A DNA stretch of 62,721 bases from Oscillibacter sp. (GTDB taxonomy: Bacteria > Bacillota > Clostridia > Oscillospirales > Oscillospiraceae). The stretch covers positions 1-62,721 of the forward strand of contig JAFXQD010000052.1 of NCBI GenBank assembly GCA_017527365.1, read 5' to 3'. Below, one piece after another: positions 26,347 through 34,944 of this stretch (the first letter of the stretch is position 1; every line of letters starts with the position of its first letter). A model generated the notes under the pieces. The model was given only the letters and a program-made list of their open reading frames with translations, made no database searches and was not told the origin of the DNA. The position numbers and the translations under genes are program-made.

Positions 26347-27186
26347 ATGTACAAAATCGTGCGCAAAGAGGAACTGCGCCCCACGGTCACGCTTTACGAG
26401 ATTGAGGCGCCGTTAATCGCAAAGAAAGCCCAGCCCGGACAGTTCGTCATCCTGCGCGTGGACGAGGGCGGGGAGCGCGTGCCCATCACCATCAACAGCT
26501 ACGACCCCGAAAAGGGCACGGTGACCATTATCGTGCAGACCGTCGGCGCGACGACCGAAAAGCTTAAAGCCTTGAACGAGGGCGACTGTTTGCAGGATTT
26601 CGTGGGGCCTTTGGGACGCGCCAGCGAAACGGAGGGCAAGAAGAAAGTGTGCGTCGTGGGCGGCGGCGTGGGGTGCGCGATTGCGTATCCCGTGCTGAAG
26701 AAATTCCACGACGACGGCGCGGAGGTGCACGGGGTTATCGGCTTCACGACGAAAGACCTTTTGATTCTTGAGGACGATTTCCGCGCCGCCACCGACGTGC
26801 TGAAAATCTGCACGGACGACGGCTCCTACGGCCAGAAGGGGCTTGTCACGGACGCGCTCAAAGAGCTGATTGAGGCGGGCAACCAGTACGACGAGGTTTT
26901 CGCCGTCGGCCCCATGGTCATGATGAAGTTCGTCAGCAAGACGACCGAGCCTTACGGAATCCCGACGACCGTTTCCATGAGCCCGATTATGATTGACGGC
27001 ACGGGCATGTGCGGCGGGTGCCGCCTGAGCGTCGGCGGAGAGATGAAGTTCGCCTGCGTGGACGGCCCCGACTTCGACGGGCACAAGGTCGACTGGGACA
27101 TCGCCGTAAAGCGCAACCAGATGTACCACGACTGGGAAGTCAAGAAGCACGAGGAAACCTGCAATCTGCTGAAAAAGGGGGCGTAA
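26347..27186 (+). CDS. nfnA: NfnA-type FAD/NAD-binding oxidoreductase subunit
   Basis: A 279-residue protein of the sulfide/dihydroorotate dehydrogenase-like FAD/NAD-binding class. The N-terminal FAD-binding barrel is followed by a nucleotide-binding region with VVGGGVGCAIAYPVLK, and the C-terminus holds the [2Fe-2S] cysteines in GTGMCGGCRLSV and KFACVDGP. With the following gene it forms the NfnAB arrangement, which bifurcates electrons between NADPH, NAD and ferredoxin. The genes are separated by two bases. A role purely in glutamate synthase-like chemistry cannot be excluded. Confidence 0.88.
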   Translation: MYKIVRKEELRPTVTLYEIEAPLIAKKAQPGQFVILRVDEGGERVPITINSYDPEKGTVTIIVQTVGATTEKLKALNEGDCLQDFVGPLGRASETEGKKKVCVVGGGVGCAIAYPVLKKFHDDGAEVHGVIGFTTKDLLILEDDFRAATDVLKICTDDGSYGQKGLVTDALKELIEAGNQYDEVFAVGPMVMMKFVSKTTEPYGIPTTVSMSPIMIDGTGMCGGCRLSVGGEMKFACVDGPDFDGHKVDWDIAVKRNQMYHDWEVKKHEETCNLLKKGA

Positions 27187-27188
27187 CC

Positions 27189-28589
27189 ATGGCGAGAAAG
27201 GCGAATATGTCGTTGCAAAAGAATCCGATGCCCTCCCAAGAGCCGGATGTGCGCAACCACAACTTTGAGGAAGTCGCGTTAGGCTACACGGAAGAACAGG
27301 CGCTCGACGAGGCGCAGCGCTGCCTGCGCTGCAAGAACCGCCCCTGCATGGAAGGCTGTCCCGTCATGGTGCGCATTCCGGAGTTTATCGAGAAGGTGGA
27401 AGCGGGCGAGTTCGAGGAGGCTTACCAGATTATCTCCGCCACGTCCGCGCTTCCCGCCGTATGCGGGCGCGTCTGCCCGCAGGAGAGCCAGTGCGAGAAA
27501 TACTGCGTGCGCGGCAAGAAGGGCGACCCCGTCGGAATCGGGCGCCTTGAGCGGTTCGTCGCCGACTGGCACAATGAGAACGTCAAGGCCAAGGCCGAAA
27601 AGCCCGCGTCCAACGGACACCGCGTCGCGGTTATCGGCTCCGGCCCTGCCGGGCTGACCTGCGCCGGCGATTTGGCGCGCAAGGGCTATGAAGTCACCGT
27701 GTTCGAGGCGTTGCACCTTGCGGGCGGCGTGCTCGTGTACGGTATCCCGGAGTTCCGTCTGCCCAAGGCGATTGTGCAGAAGGAAGTCAACGGCTTGAAG
27801 GATTTGGGCGTCACGATTTCCACGGACACCGTGGTGGGGCGCACGATTACCGTGGACGAGCTCATGGAAGAACAGGGCTTCGAGGCGGTGTTCATCGGCT
27901 CCGGCGCGGGGCTCCCCATGTTCATGAACATCCCCGGCGTCAACTACAAGGGCGTGCTGTCGGCGAACGAGTTCCTGACGCGCATTAACCTTATGAAAGC
28001 CTACCTGCCCGGTTCCGACACGCCCATTATTCACCCAAAGAAAGTGGCGGTCGTGGGCGGCGGCAACGTCGCCATGGACGCCGCCCGCTGTGCCAAACGC
28101 CTTGGCGCGGAGGTCTACATCGTCTACCGCCGCGGCATGGAGGAGCTTCCGGCGCGTAAGGAAGAGGTCGAACACGCCGTTGAAGAGGGCATTATCTTCA
28201 AGACCCTTAACAATCCCGTGGAGATTCTCGCCGACGAGAACGACAACGTGACGAAAATCCGCTGTATCGAGATGGAGCTTGGAGAGCCGGACGCGTCCGG
28301 GCGCCGCCGCCCCATTGAGAAGCCCGGCAGCGAGTTCGAGCTTGAAGTTGACTGCGTGATTATGGCGTTAGGCACCAGCCCCAACCCGCTGATTAAGTCC
28401 ACGACGGCGGGATTGGAAATCAACCGCAAGGGCGGAATCGTGGTCAACGAGGACGGCCTGACCTCCCGCGAGAACGTCTACGCGGGCGGCGACGCCGTGA
28501 CGGGCGCCGCGACCGTCATTCTGGCCATGGGCGCCGGCAAGACCGCCGCCAAAGCCATTGACGAGGCTTTGAGCAAGAAGGACGCGTAA
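27189..28589 (+). CDS. nfnB: NfnB / NADPH-dependent glutamate synthase small-chain-like oxidoreductase
   Basis: A 466-residue flavoprotein. The N-terminal domain carries two [4Fe-4S] cysteine sets (CLRCKNRPCMEGCP and CGRVCPQESQCEKYC), then an FAD-binding GSGPAGLTCAGD and an NADPH-binding VVGGGNVAMDAARCAKRLG. This matches the GltA/NfnB family. Directly behind nfnA, it should form the ferredoxin:NADP+ complex with transhydrogenase activity, typical of strict anaerobes. A true glutamate synthase large subunit is not present in the window, which favours the Nfn reading. Confidence 0.9.
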   Translation: MARKANMSLQKNPMPSQEPDVRNHNFEEVALGYTEEQALDEAQRCLRCKNRPCMEGCPVMVRIPEFIEKVEAGEFEEAYQIISATSALPAVCGRVCPQESQCEKYCVRGKKGDPVGIGRLERFVADWHNENVKAKAEKPASNGHRVAVIGSGPAGLTCAGDLARKGYEVTVFEALHLAGGVLVYGIPEFRLPKAIVQKEVNGLKDLGVTISTDTVVGRTITVDELMEEQGFEAVFIGSGAGLPMFMNIPGVNYKGVLSANEFLTRINLMKAYLPGSDTPIIHPKKVAVVGGGNVAMDAARCAKRLGAEVYIVYRRGMEELPARKEEVEHAVEEGIIFKTLNNPVEILADENDNVTKIRCIEMELGEPDASGRRRPIEKPGSEFELEVDCVIMALGTSPNPLIKSTTAGLEINRKGGIVVNEDGLTSRENVYAGGDAVTGAATVILAMGAGKTAAKAIDEALSKKDA

Positions 28590-28610
28590 GCGCGTAACCG
28601 AAAAATATCC

Positions 28611-28643
28611 GCGCCGCAATCCCGTTTTGGGGACTGCGGCGCC
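28611..28643 (+). terminator. Hairpin behind nfnB, first of a near-identical pair
   Basis: GCCGCAATCCC and its near-inverse GGGGACTGCGGC around a GTTTT loop. The same hairpin recurs at 28813-28846. Confidence 0.6.
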
Positions 28644-28666
28644 GAATCAGGAAAGAAGGCGAGCTT

Positions 28667-28807
28667 ATGACAATGACGGAAATCACGCGCCTGATTTTGG
28701 GGTTGCGCGAGGCCGGATGGAGCGAGGAGAAAATCAACGATTTCCTGATTTATATTGAATCCGGAAACGACGCCTACAAGCCCCGTCCGGACGACGACAA
28801 ACAATAA
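28667..28807 (+). CDS. 46-residue protein of unknown function
   Basis: A small acidic protein beginning MTMTEITRLILGLREAGW, with a helix-turn-helix-like pair of short helices (LREAGWSEEKINDFLIYIE) and a DDDKQ tail. The start follows GAAAGAAGG. Similar short proteins occur in Clostridia without assigned function. It lies behind nfnB and is flanked on both sides by copies of the same hairpin. Confidence 0.6.
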   Translation: MTMTEITRLILGLREAGWSEEKINDFLIYIESGNDAYKPRPDDDKQ

Positions 28808-28812
28808 CGAAC

Positions 28813-28846
28813 CGCGCCGCAATCCCGTTTTGGGACTGCGGCGCGA
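28813..28846. terminator. Hairpin between the 46-residue gene and sstT, second of the pair
   Basis: CGCCGCAATCCC/GGGACTGCGGCG with a GTTTT loop, nearly identical to 28611-28643. It lies between convergent genes. Confidence 0.65.
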
Positions 28847-28852
28847 TTTGCG

Positions 28853-30118
28853 TCATACGTCCAGCTTGCGCTTGCCGCCGAGGAAATACGGCAGTTCCTT
28901 GCCTTCCTTCTTCCAGTGCGCGTACTCCGCGATAGAAGCAAAGAGCACGTCGCCCGACGAGTTCAGCGCCGTTTCCACGCTGTCCTGAATCACGCCGATG
29001 ATGAACCCCACGCCCACAACCTGCATGGCAACGTCGTTGGAAATCTCAAAGAGCGAACAGGCCATAGGGATGAGCAACAGGGAGCCGCCCGCGACGCCCG
29101 ACGCCCCGCAAGCCGCCATGGTCGCCAACAGGCTGAGTATCAGCGCCGACGGGAAATCGACGTTGACGCCGACCGTATTCGCCGCCGCCAGCGTCATGAC
29201 GGAAATCGTCACGGCGGCGCCGTCCATGTTAATCGTGGCGCCGAGCGGGATGGACACGGAATAAGTCTCGCGGTCAAGCCCCAGCCGTTCGCACAGCGCC
29301 ATATTCACCGGGATGTTGGCGGCGGAACTGCGCGTGAAGAACGCCGTGACGCCGCTTTCGCGCAGGCACCGGAATACCAGCGGGTAGGGGTTGCGCCGCA
29401 GGCATACGAACGCTATCAGCGGGTCAACCACGAGCGCGACAAAGACCATACAGCCCACAAGCAACAGCAACAGTTTGCCGTAAGTGGTAAAGATTCCGAG
29501 GCCGTTTGTGGAGACCGTGCTGAACACAAGCCCCATAATGCCGAACGGCGCGAGGTTGATTATCCAGCGCACCGTCTGCGACACCGCGTCCGACAGGTTC
29601 GCCAATACCGCCTTTGTGCTCTCCGTGGCGACGCTTTTCAGCGCGAGCCCCACGACCACCGCCCAGAGCAAAATTCCGATGTAGTTGGCGTTGACCAGCG
29701 ACGCCACCGGGTTGGCGACGATGTTCATCAACAGGTTGCGCACGACTTCCCCAATGCCGGACGGCGCGGAAGTCACGTCGGGGATTTCCGCCAGCGCGAT
29801 GGTCTGCGGAAACAGGAAACTGCCTATGACGCCCGTCAAAGCCGCCAGAAACGTGCTCACGACGTAGAGCGTCAGCACCAGCCCGAAGCGGCGGTTCATG
29901 CCCTTGGAGCTTTGCACAAGGGCGCTCATAATCAGCACAAAGACCAGTATGGGGGCGATTGCTTTCAAGGCGCCGACAAACAGGTCGCCCAGAATCGCAA
30001 TCCACGACGCGCCGGGGACGGCCAGTCCCAGAACGGCGCCGACAATCAGCCCCGCCGCGATACGGAGTATCAGGCTGAACTCGTTGTAGGCTTTCGCCAG
30101 TTGTTTCAAGGTTTTCAT
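28853..30118 (-). CDS. sstT: Serine/threonine:sodium symporter (SstT type)
   Basis: A 421-residue transporter of the dicarboxylate/amino acid:cation symporter family. It has the serine-rich hairpin [13 protein letters not shown], the signature [12 protein letters not shown] and the second hairpin [13 protein letters not shown], as in SstT. About eight membrane segments and two re-entrant loops are expected. It imports serine or threonine with Na+. The ATG 30118 follows AGAGAGGAG; a longer frame upstream crosses a terminator hairpin and was rejected. Confidence 0.92.
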   Translation of the reverse strand: MKTLKQLAKAYNEFSLILRIAAGLIVGAVLGLAVPGASWIAILGDLFVGALKAIAPILVFVLIMSALVQSSKGMNRRFGLVLTLYVVSTFLAALTGVIGSFLFPQTIALAEIPDVTSAPSGIGEVVRNLLMNIVANPVASLVNANYIGILLWAVVVGLALKSVATESTKAVLANLSDAVSQTVRWIINLAPFGIMGLVFSTVSTNGLGIFTTYGKLLLLLVGCMVFVALVVDPLIAFVCLRRNPYPLVFRCLRESGVTAFFTRSSAANIPVNMALCERLGLDRETYSVSIPLGATINMDGAAVTISVMTLAAANTVGVNVDFPSALILSLLATMAACGASGVAGGSLLLIPMACSLFEISNDVAMQVVGVGFIIGVIQDSVETALNSSGDVLFASIAEYAHWKKEGKELPYFLGGKRKLDV

Positions 30119-30170
30119 GAAGGCTTCTCCTCTCTTTCTGCCCCGCCGCGGGGGAATTAGCAAAACGCCT

Positions 30171-30208
30171 CCCCACGCGCCCGCCCTTTCGCGGGGCGGG
30201 CGCGCTTT
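30171..30208 (-). terminator. Terminator between the lipoprotein gene and sstT
   Basis: CGCGCCCGCCC and GGGCGGGCGCG form a strong stem downstream of the lipoprotein gene on the minus strand. Confidence 0.65.
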
Positions 30209-30230
30209 CGGGAGGAGAAGCCGCGCCAAT

Positions 30231-31739
30231 TCAGACGGCTTCCGTTTTGAGGGTGGGCGAGGTGATTCCGTCGGGAGGTTGCGTTCCATTGCGGCGTTGC
30301 CCGTCTTTCATGCCGCCGTCAAACGCCCCGTTTGCGCCGGGCGTCCCGCGTTTCGCGCCGCGAGGGAATCCGGCGCCGGGCGTGTGCCCCCCGTCCTGAC
30401 CGCCGCCGAAACCGCGTCCCATGCGGCCTCCGCCGCCCATCTGATTCGGAATCGCGTCAACTTTCTGCCCGTTGACCGTCACCGTTCCGCCGGTGAAAGT
30501 TATCGTCCCGTCAATGTCGAACGCGGAATTTCCGGTCACGTTGACGGCGCCGCCCGTGATGACGAGGTTTCCGTTGGCGTCAATGCCGTCGGTGTCGCCG
30601 GGGCCTACTTCCACGTCGATTTCCCCGCCGTTGATTTCAATCGTAGGCGCGTAGGCTCCGGATTTCGCGGCGGCGTTTATGCCGTCGTCGGCGGCGTAAA
30701 TTTTGACGCTCCCGCCGTTGATACGGATATAATTTCCCTCAAGCCCTTCCAAAGCGTTGATGTCCGCCGAGCCGCCGTCGATTTGCAACACGCCGGAAGC
30801 CGTGATTCCGTCGTCGGCGGCTTTAATGGCAAGGCTTCCGCCCGCGAGGTAGACGTTGCCCTTTTGGGGGTCCTCGTCGTTGCCGGAGTGGACGCCGTCT
30901 TTCCCCGCCGTAATCGCAAACGTTCCGTCGGCGATTCCGACGCCGTCTTTCCCGGAAAGCGCGTGCCCCGCCGCCGTGATTTCATACGTCCCGCCCGCGA
31001 CGGCGAGGTCGTCCTTGGAGACAATGCCGTGCTTGGCGGGGGAATCAACGGTCAGTTTTCCGTTGCCGTTCAGGGTCAGGTCGCCTTTGGAAAAAATCAC
31101 GCCGTCCGCGTTGTTTTCGTCAACGGCGCGGAAACTGCCGCCGTTGGACAGCGCGTTTTCCGTTCCGTCGGCCAGCGTGACAAAGACTTTATCCGCCTGC
31201 TTCACGTAAACGGCGGCGAAGTCGTCGGAACGGACGGAGGCGCCGTTCAGGACGATTTGAACCTTATCCTCTTTCCCGGCGTCCACGACGACGGAGCCGT
31301 TGTCGAGGGAGCCGGAGAGGACGTAAGTCCCGGCGGCGGAGATGACCGCGCCGGAGCCGGAGACATCCACGGAAGGGGAATCGCACGAAGCGGACGCGCC
31401 GTTCAGCTTGATAAAGACGGCGGAATCGGCGTCCCAAGCCGCGGACAAATCCCGGTTGGAAAAGTCGAACGTTTCCGCGCTTTCGGCGCCCGTCGCGGCG
31501 GGTTCGACCGACGCCTGCGCGGCGCCGCCGTCCCCGTTCGCGTCGCCGGATACCGTCCCTTGCGCGGGGGCGGGCGCGTCCCCGTCGCCGGATACCGTCC
31601 CTTGCGCGGGCGCGGAGAACGCCGGGGGGGCGCTTTCCGCGCCCGACGCGCCCGGCTCCGTCGCGGCGGCGGCGCAGGCGGACAACAGCGCCGCCGCCCC
31701 TAAAATCGCCCAAAGCCCTCTTATCCGTTTGTTTTTCAT
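30231..31739 (-). CDS. Carbohydrate-binding domain lipoprotein (DUF4353-like)
   Basis: A 502-residue secreted lipoprotein. Residues 1-22 are a signal peptide with lipobox LLSAC. A Gly/Ala/Pro linker contains two copies of [10 protein letters not shown], encoded by a 28-base direct repeat at 31541-31568 and 31583-31610. The remainder is a beta-helical domain built of repeated strands ([41 protein letters not shown]), as in DUF4353 carbohydrate-binding-domain proteins. The tail is Gly-rich ([14 protein letters not shown]). It is likely held on the outer face of the membrane and binds polysaccharide. Start ATG 31739 follows GGAG. Confidence 0.85.
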   Translation of the reverse strand: MKNKRIRGLWAILGAAALLSACAAAATEPGASGAESAPPAFSAPAQGTVSGDGDAPAPAQGTVSGDANGDGGAAQASVEPAATGAESAETFDFSNRDLSAAWDADSAVFIKLNGASASCDSPSVDVSGSGAVISAAGTYVLSGSLDNGSVVVDAGKEDKVQIVLNGASVRSDDFAAVYVKQADKVFVTLADGTENALSNGGSFRAVDENNADGVIFSKGDLTLNGNGKLTVDSPAKHGIVSKDDLAVAGGTYEITAAGHALSGKDGVGIADGTFAITAGKDGVHSGNDEDPQKGNVYLAGGSLAIKAADDGITASGVLQIDGGSADINALEGLEGNYIRINGGSVKIYAADDGINAAAKSGAYAPTIEINGGEIDVEVGPGDTDGIDANGNLVITGGAVNVTGNSAFDIDGTITFTGGTVTVNGQKVDAIPNQMGGGGRMGRGFGGGQDGGHTPGAGFPRGAKRGTPGANGAFDGGMKDGQRRNGTQPPDGITSPTLKTEAV

Positions 31740-31847
31740 GAAACCCACTCCTCAAGTCGCACGCGCAAGGCGCGGCTCTGTTTTCAACTGTCAGGCGGCA
31801 TTCTATCCCCTCCGACTTAAAATTTCCTGAAAGCCCGCGAAAATTTC

Positions 31848-32432
31848 TCACTTCTTCGCGGGCTCGCCCTCCGGGAAGATGATTTTGTTCACAAAGAAGA
31901 AAATCACCATGGAGATTCCGCCGTTGAGCACGACCGTCACAATATTGTACGCCGCCGCCGGGACGAACGCGCCCCCGACCGCCACCCATACGCAGTTGAT
32001 AGAGTTCACAATGCAGGTTATCACGCAGAACGCGATAAAGTACCACATAATCTGGTAGGCGACATTGCCCTTGCTCCGGAAAACGAGGTTGCGCTGCAAC
32101 GGGAAGTTGACGCACTCGCCGATAACCATGGCGACAAGGTACGCGAAGAAGTAGCGCATACCGCCGGAATTGGCGTCGTAGCCGAGGATGTTCCATTGGA
32201 AGTCGAAAACCTTCCCGGCGATTTCCCAGTGTACGGGGAGCGCGGGCCAGCCGAAGTCGGTCTCCGGCAGGGACGCGAACGCCGCCGGCAAAAACGTCAG
32301 AATCAGGTACTTGAACACCGTGATAACGTTGCTGACGATGACGAACAGCCCGCCTTCCCGTATCCATTTGGCGGCGGCGGGATGCTTTTCCGCGAACCCG
32401 TTCCACCAGTTTGTAAACGCGTTGCCTTTCAC
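31848..32432 (-). CDS. GtrA family membrane protein
   Basis: A 194-residue protein with four hydrophobic segments and the GtrA pattern (FVIVSNVITVFKYLILTF, then ECVNFPLQRNLVFRSKG, then a C-terminal NKIIFPEGE). GtrA proteins are thought to move undecaprenyl-linked sugars or aid surface glycan assembly. It starts at GTG 32432 behind GAGGGGG, 11 bases after the GH3 gene stops, so it probably shares that transcript. An insertion of about 30 residues after the second helix is unusual for the family. Confidence 0.85.
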   Translation of the reverse strand: MKGNAFTNWWNGFAEKHPAAAKWIREGGLFVIVSNVITVFKYLILTFLPAAFASLPETDFGWPALPVHWEIAGKVFDFQWNILGYDANSGGMRYFFAYLVAMVIGECVNFPLQRNLVFRSKGNVAYQIMWYFIAFCVITCIVNSINCVWVAVGGAFVPAAAYNIVTVVLNGGISMVIFFFVNKIIFPEGEPAKK

Positions 32433-32443
32433 AAGAATCCCCC

Positions 32444-34870
32444 TCACTCCATGGAACGCGCCTTTTTCAGCGCTTTGCGTTGCTTGAAATAGCCCGAAAT
32501 AATCTTGCCCAACCCTTGGAAGAATGCGATTGCGTGACCGTTGACAATCGTCAGAATGCCCTCGCACATCTCCTGCGACACCATGCCGCCCGTCATTTTG
32601 CCGATTCCCCGGAACGGCATGTTGTAGACGAAGATGATATTCAAATCGGGCTTGCCCTTCTTCATGCTCCGGTTGAGCATGGCGGTCATAATCTTGTAGG
32701 CAAGGCGGGCTTTCAGGCTCTTAGCGTAGTAGAGCTGGCAAATGGCGTCGTTCATGCCGATTGTCCCGCTCCAGCGCCCGTCGGGGATGGGATGTCCCAA
32801 CAACGCCTCAAACTCGCCGTCGGACACGTTCTCAATCTCGCCGGAGTAGTAGGAGGGCATTTTGCCGCGCTCGTAGGGCGCGGGGGCTTCCGTGCCCTTG
32901 ACCGCAAGCGTGCCTTTCAGGCGGATGTCGGACGCCGACGCGCCGATGAAAACGCCGTACTCGCCGCCGTCCACCTCGAAACGGTTGGTTTTCACATTGA
33001 AATAGCGGAAAGCCTTGTCGTCGAAGGGAATCGTGACGGACTTGCTTTCCCCGGCTTTCAGAAAGACTTTCTGGAAGCCCTTCAACTCTTTGGCGGGGCG
33101 ATAGACCGTCGGGTTTTTCGCGCTTACGTACAACTGCGCGACTTCCGCGCCGTCGCGGTCTCCCGTATTCTTAATCGTGAACGTCGCGCCGCCGTCCGTT
33201 ACGGTCAAATCGGAATATTCAAAGGTTGTGTAGCTCAGGCCGAAGCCGAACGGGAACAGCACGGGCTTTTTGACGGTCTCGAAGTAGCGGTAGCCGACGT
33301 AAAGCCCCTCGCGGTATTCGACCGTGCGCTCCTGCGCGGGGAAGTAGGGCGACGAGGGAACGTCGTGGTATTTCAGCGCGTAGGTTTCGGATAGTTTCCC
33401 GGACGGGTTGATTTTGCCTGTAATGGCGTCCAGAACCGCGCCCGCGCCCGCCTGTCCGTGCAGGCAGCCGTGAATGAGCGCCTTGCAACGCCCAAGCCAC
33501 GGCATTTCCACCGCCGAGCCCGCCGCCATGACCGCCACAATGTTTTCGTTGGCGTTCGCCACGGCGTTGATAACGTCCGTCTGGCTGCGCGGGAGCCTCA
33601 TGTTCGGGCGGTCAAGCCCTTCCGACTCGCTGATTTCGTCCAGCCCGATATACAGCAACACAATATCCGCTTTTTGGGCGAGCGCGGCGGCCTCTTCCAG
33701 CATGGCGCGGTCTCCGGGGCCCGTGCGCGGGTAGCCCTGCGCGTAGCCGACGACCTCAAGCCCCGTTTCGCCGATTAAGTCCATGGCGGCGTCAAGTTTC
33801 GTGCAGTTCACGACCGACGACCCCGCGCCCTGATAGCGCGGGTTCTTGGCGAACTCCCCGATAACCGCCACTTTCGCGCCGGGTTTCAGAGGCAGTATGC
33901 CGCCCTCGTTCTTGAGCAGTACCAGCGATTCCGCCGCCGCCTTCCGCGCCAAGGCGTGGTGGGCGTCCTTGTCGAACGGCTTGCCCTTCAGCGGGTTCAC
34001 GGCGGCGCGGGTGGACAGAATCACGTCCAACAGTTCGTCAAGGCGCCGGTCGATGACTTCCTCGGAGATTTTGCCGTCCCTGACGGCGGCTATTAACTCC
34101 TCGTCGCTGTCGCCGCCCGTGGTGGGCATTTCCAAGTGCCCGCCCGCCCGGACGCCTTCCACGTGGTCGTTAGACCCGCCCCAGTCGGAGACGACATAGC
34201 CGTCAAAGCCCCATTCGTCGCGCAAGATTTCCTGCAACAAATGCGGGTTCTCGTTGGCGTAAGTCCCGTTAATCATGTTATAGGACGACATGATGGCGCG
34301 GGGGCGCGCCTCCCGCACGGCGATTTCAAACGCCGTCAGGTAGATTTCCCGCAACGTGCGCTCGTCTACGACGGAATCCGACGCCATGCGGCGAAGCTCC
34401 GTATTGTTGGCGGCGAAGTGCTTGGGGCACGCCGCCACGCCGTTGGACTGTATGCCCCGGACGTACCCGGCGGCGATTTTGCCCGCCAAATACGGGTCTT
34501 CCGAAAAGTATTCAAAGTTGCGCCCGCAAAGGGGGTTGCGCTTGATGTTCACGCCGGGACCCAGCAAAACGCACACGTCCTGCGACGCGGCTTCCTCGCC
34601 CAGCGCCCGCCCGATTTCCTCGCCCAGTTCGGGGCTCCACGAGTTGGCGACGGTCGCGGCGGTGGGGAAGCAGGTCGCGGGCAGGGAGCCGTTCAAGCCC
34701 AACTGGTCCCCCGCGCCCTCCTGCTTGCGGATACCGTGGGGGCCGTCCGCCATGGTCATGCCCTCGATGCCCAGACGCTTCAAACTGCGGCTTTCCCAGA
34801 AGTCCTTGCCGGAAAAGAAATAGCATTTTTCCTCCAAGCTCATCTGCGAAATCAAGTCCTGATGTTTCAA
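32444..34870 (-). CDS. Glycoside hydrolase family 3 (beta-glucosidase type)
   Basis: An 808-residue cytoplasmic GH3 enzyme in the usual domain order: TIM barrel (1-300), alpha/beta sandwich (about 300-540), fibronectin-III-like domain (about 590-660). The nucleophile is Asp229 in VVSDWGG, and the substrate loop KHFAANNTE is intact. It hydrolyses terminal beta-linked sugars such as glucose or xylose; exact specificity cannot be read. A C-terminal tail of about 100 residues (after PSYYSGEIENVS) extends beyond the fold and includes basic helices. It begins 75 bases after a second, membrane-bound GH3 gene. Confidence 0.93.
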   Translation of the reverse strand: MKHQDLISQMSLEEKCYFFSGKDFWESRSLKRLGIEGMTMADGPHGIRKQEGAGDQLGLNGSLPATCFPTAATVANSWSPELGEEIGRALGEEAASQDVCVLLGPGVNIKRNPLCGRNFEYFSEDPYLAGKIAAGYVRGIQSNGVAACPKHFAANNTELRRMASDSVVDERTLREIYLTAFEIAVREARPRAIMSSYNMINGTYANENPHLLQEILRDEWGFDGYVVSDWGGSNDHVEGVRAGGHLEMPTTGGDSDEELIAAVRDGKISEEVIDRRLDELLDVILSTRAAVNPLKGKPFDKDAHHALARKAAAESLVLLKNEGGILPLKPGAKVAVIGEFAKNPRYQGAGSSVVNCTKLDAAMDLIGETGLEVVGYAQGYPRTGPGDRAMLEEAAALAQKADIVLLYIGLDEISESEGLDRPNMRLPRSQTDVINAVANANENIVAVMAAGSAVEMPWLGRCKALIHGCLHGQAGAGAVLDAITGKINPSGKLSETYALKYHDVPSSPYFPAQERTVEYREGLYVGYRYFETVKKPVLFPFGFGLSYTTFEYSDLTVTDGGATFTIKNTGDRDGAEVAQLYVSAKNPTVYRPAKELKGFQKVFLKAGESKSVTIPFDDKAFRYFNVKTNRFEVDGGEYGVFIGASASDIRLKGTLAVKGTEAPAPYERGKMPSYYSGEIENVSDGEFEALLGHPIPDGRWSGTIGMNDAICQLYYAKSLKARLAYKIMTAMLNRSMKKGKPDLNIIFVYNMPFRGIGKMTGGMVSQEMCEGILTIVNGHAIAFFQGLGKIISGYFKQRKALKKARSME

Positions 34871-34944
34871 TCCTCCCTCTCCTTTCCGAAAGCGGAGACG
34901 ACCGTAAAGCCGTCTCCGCGCACAATTAAGGCGTAAAGGACGCC

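Noticed and set aside
28916-30160. 414-residue frame on the plus strand
   Set aside because: Antisense to the sstT-type transporter gene; His/Arg/Gln-rich shadow.
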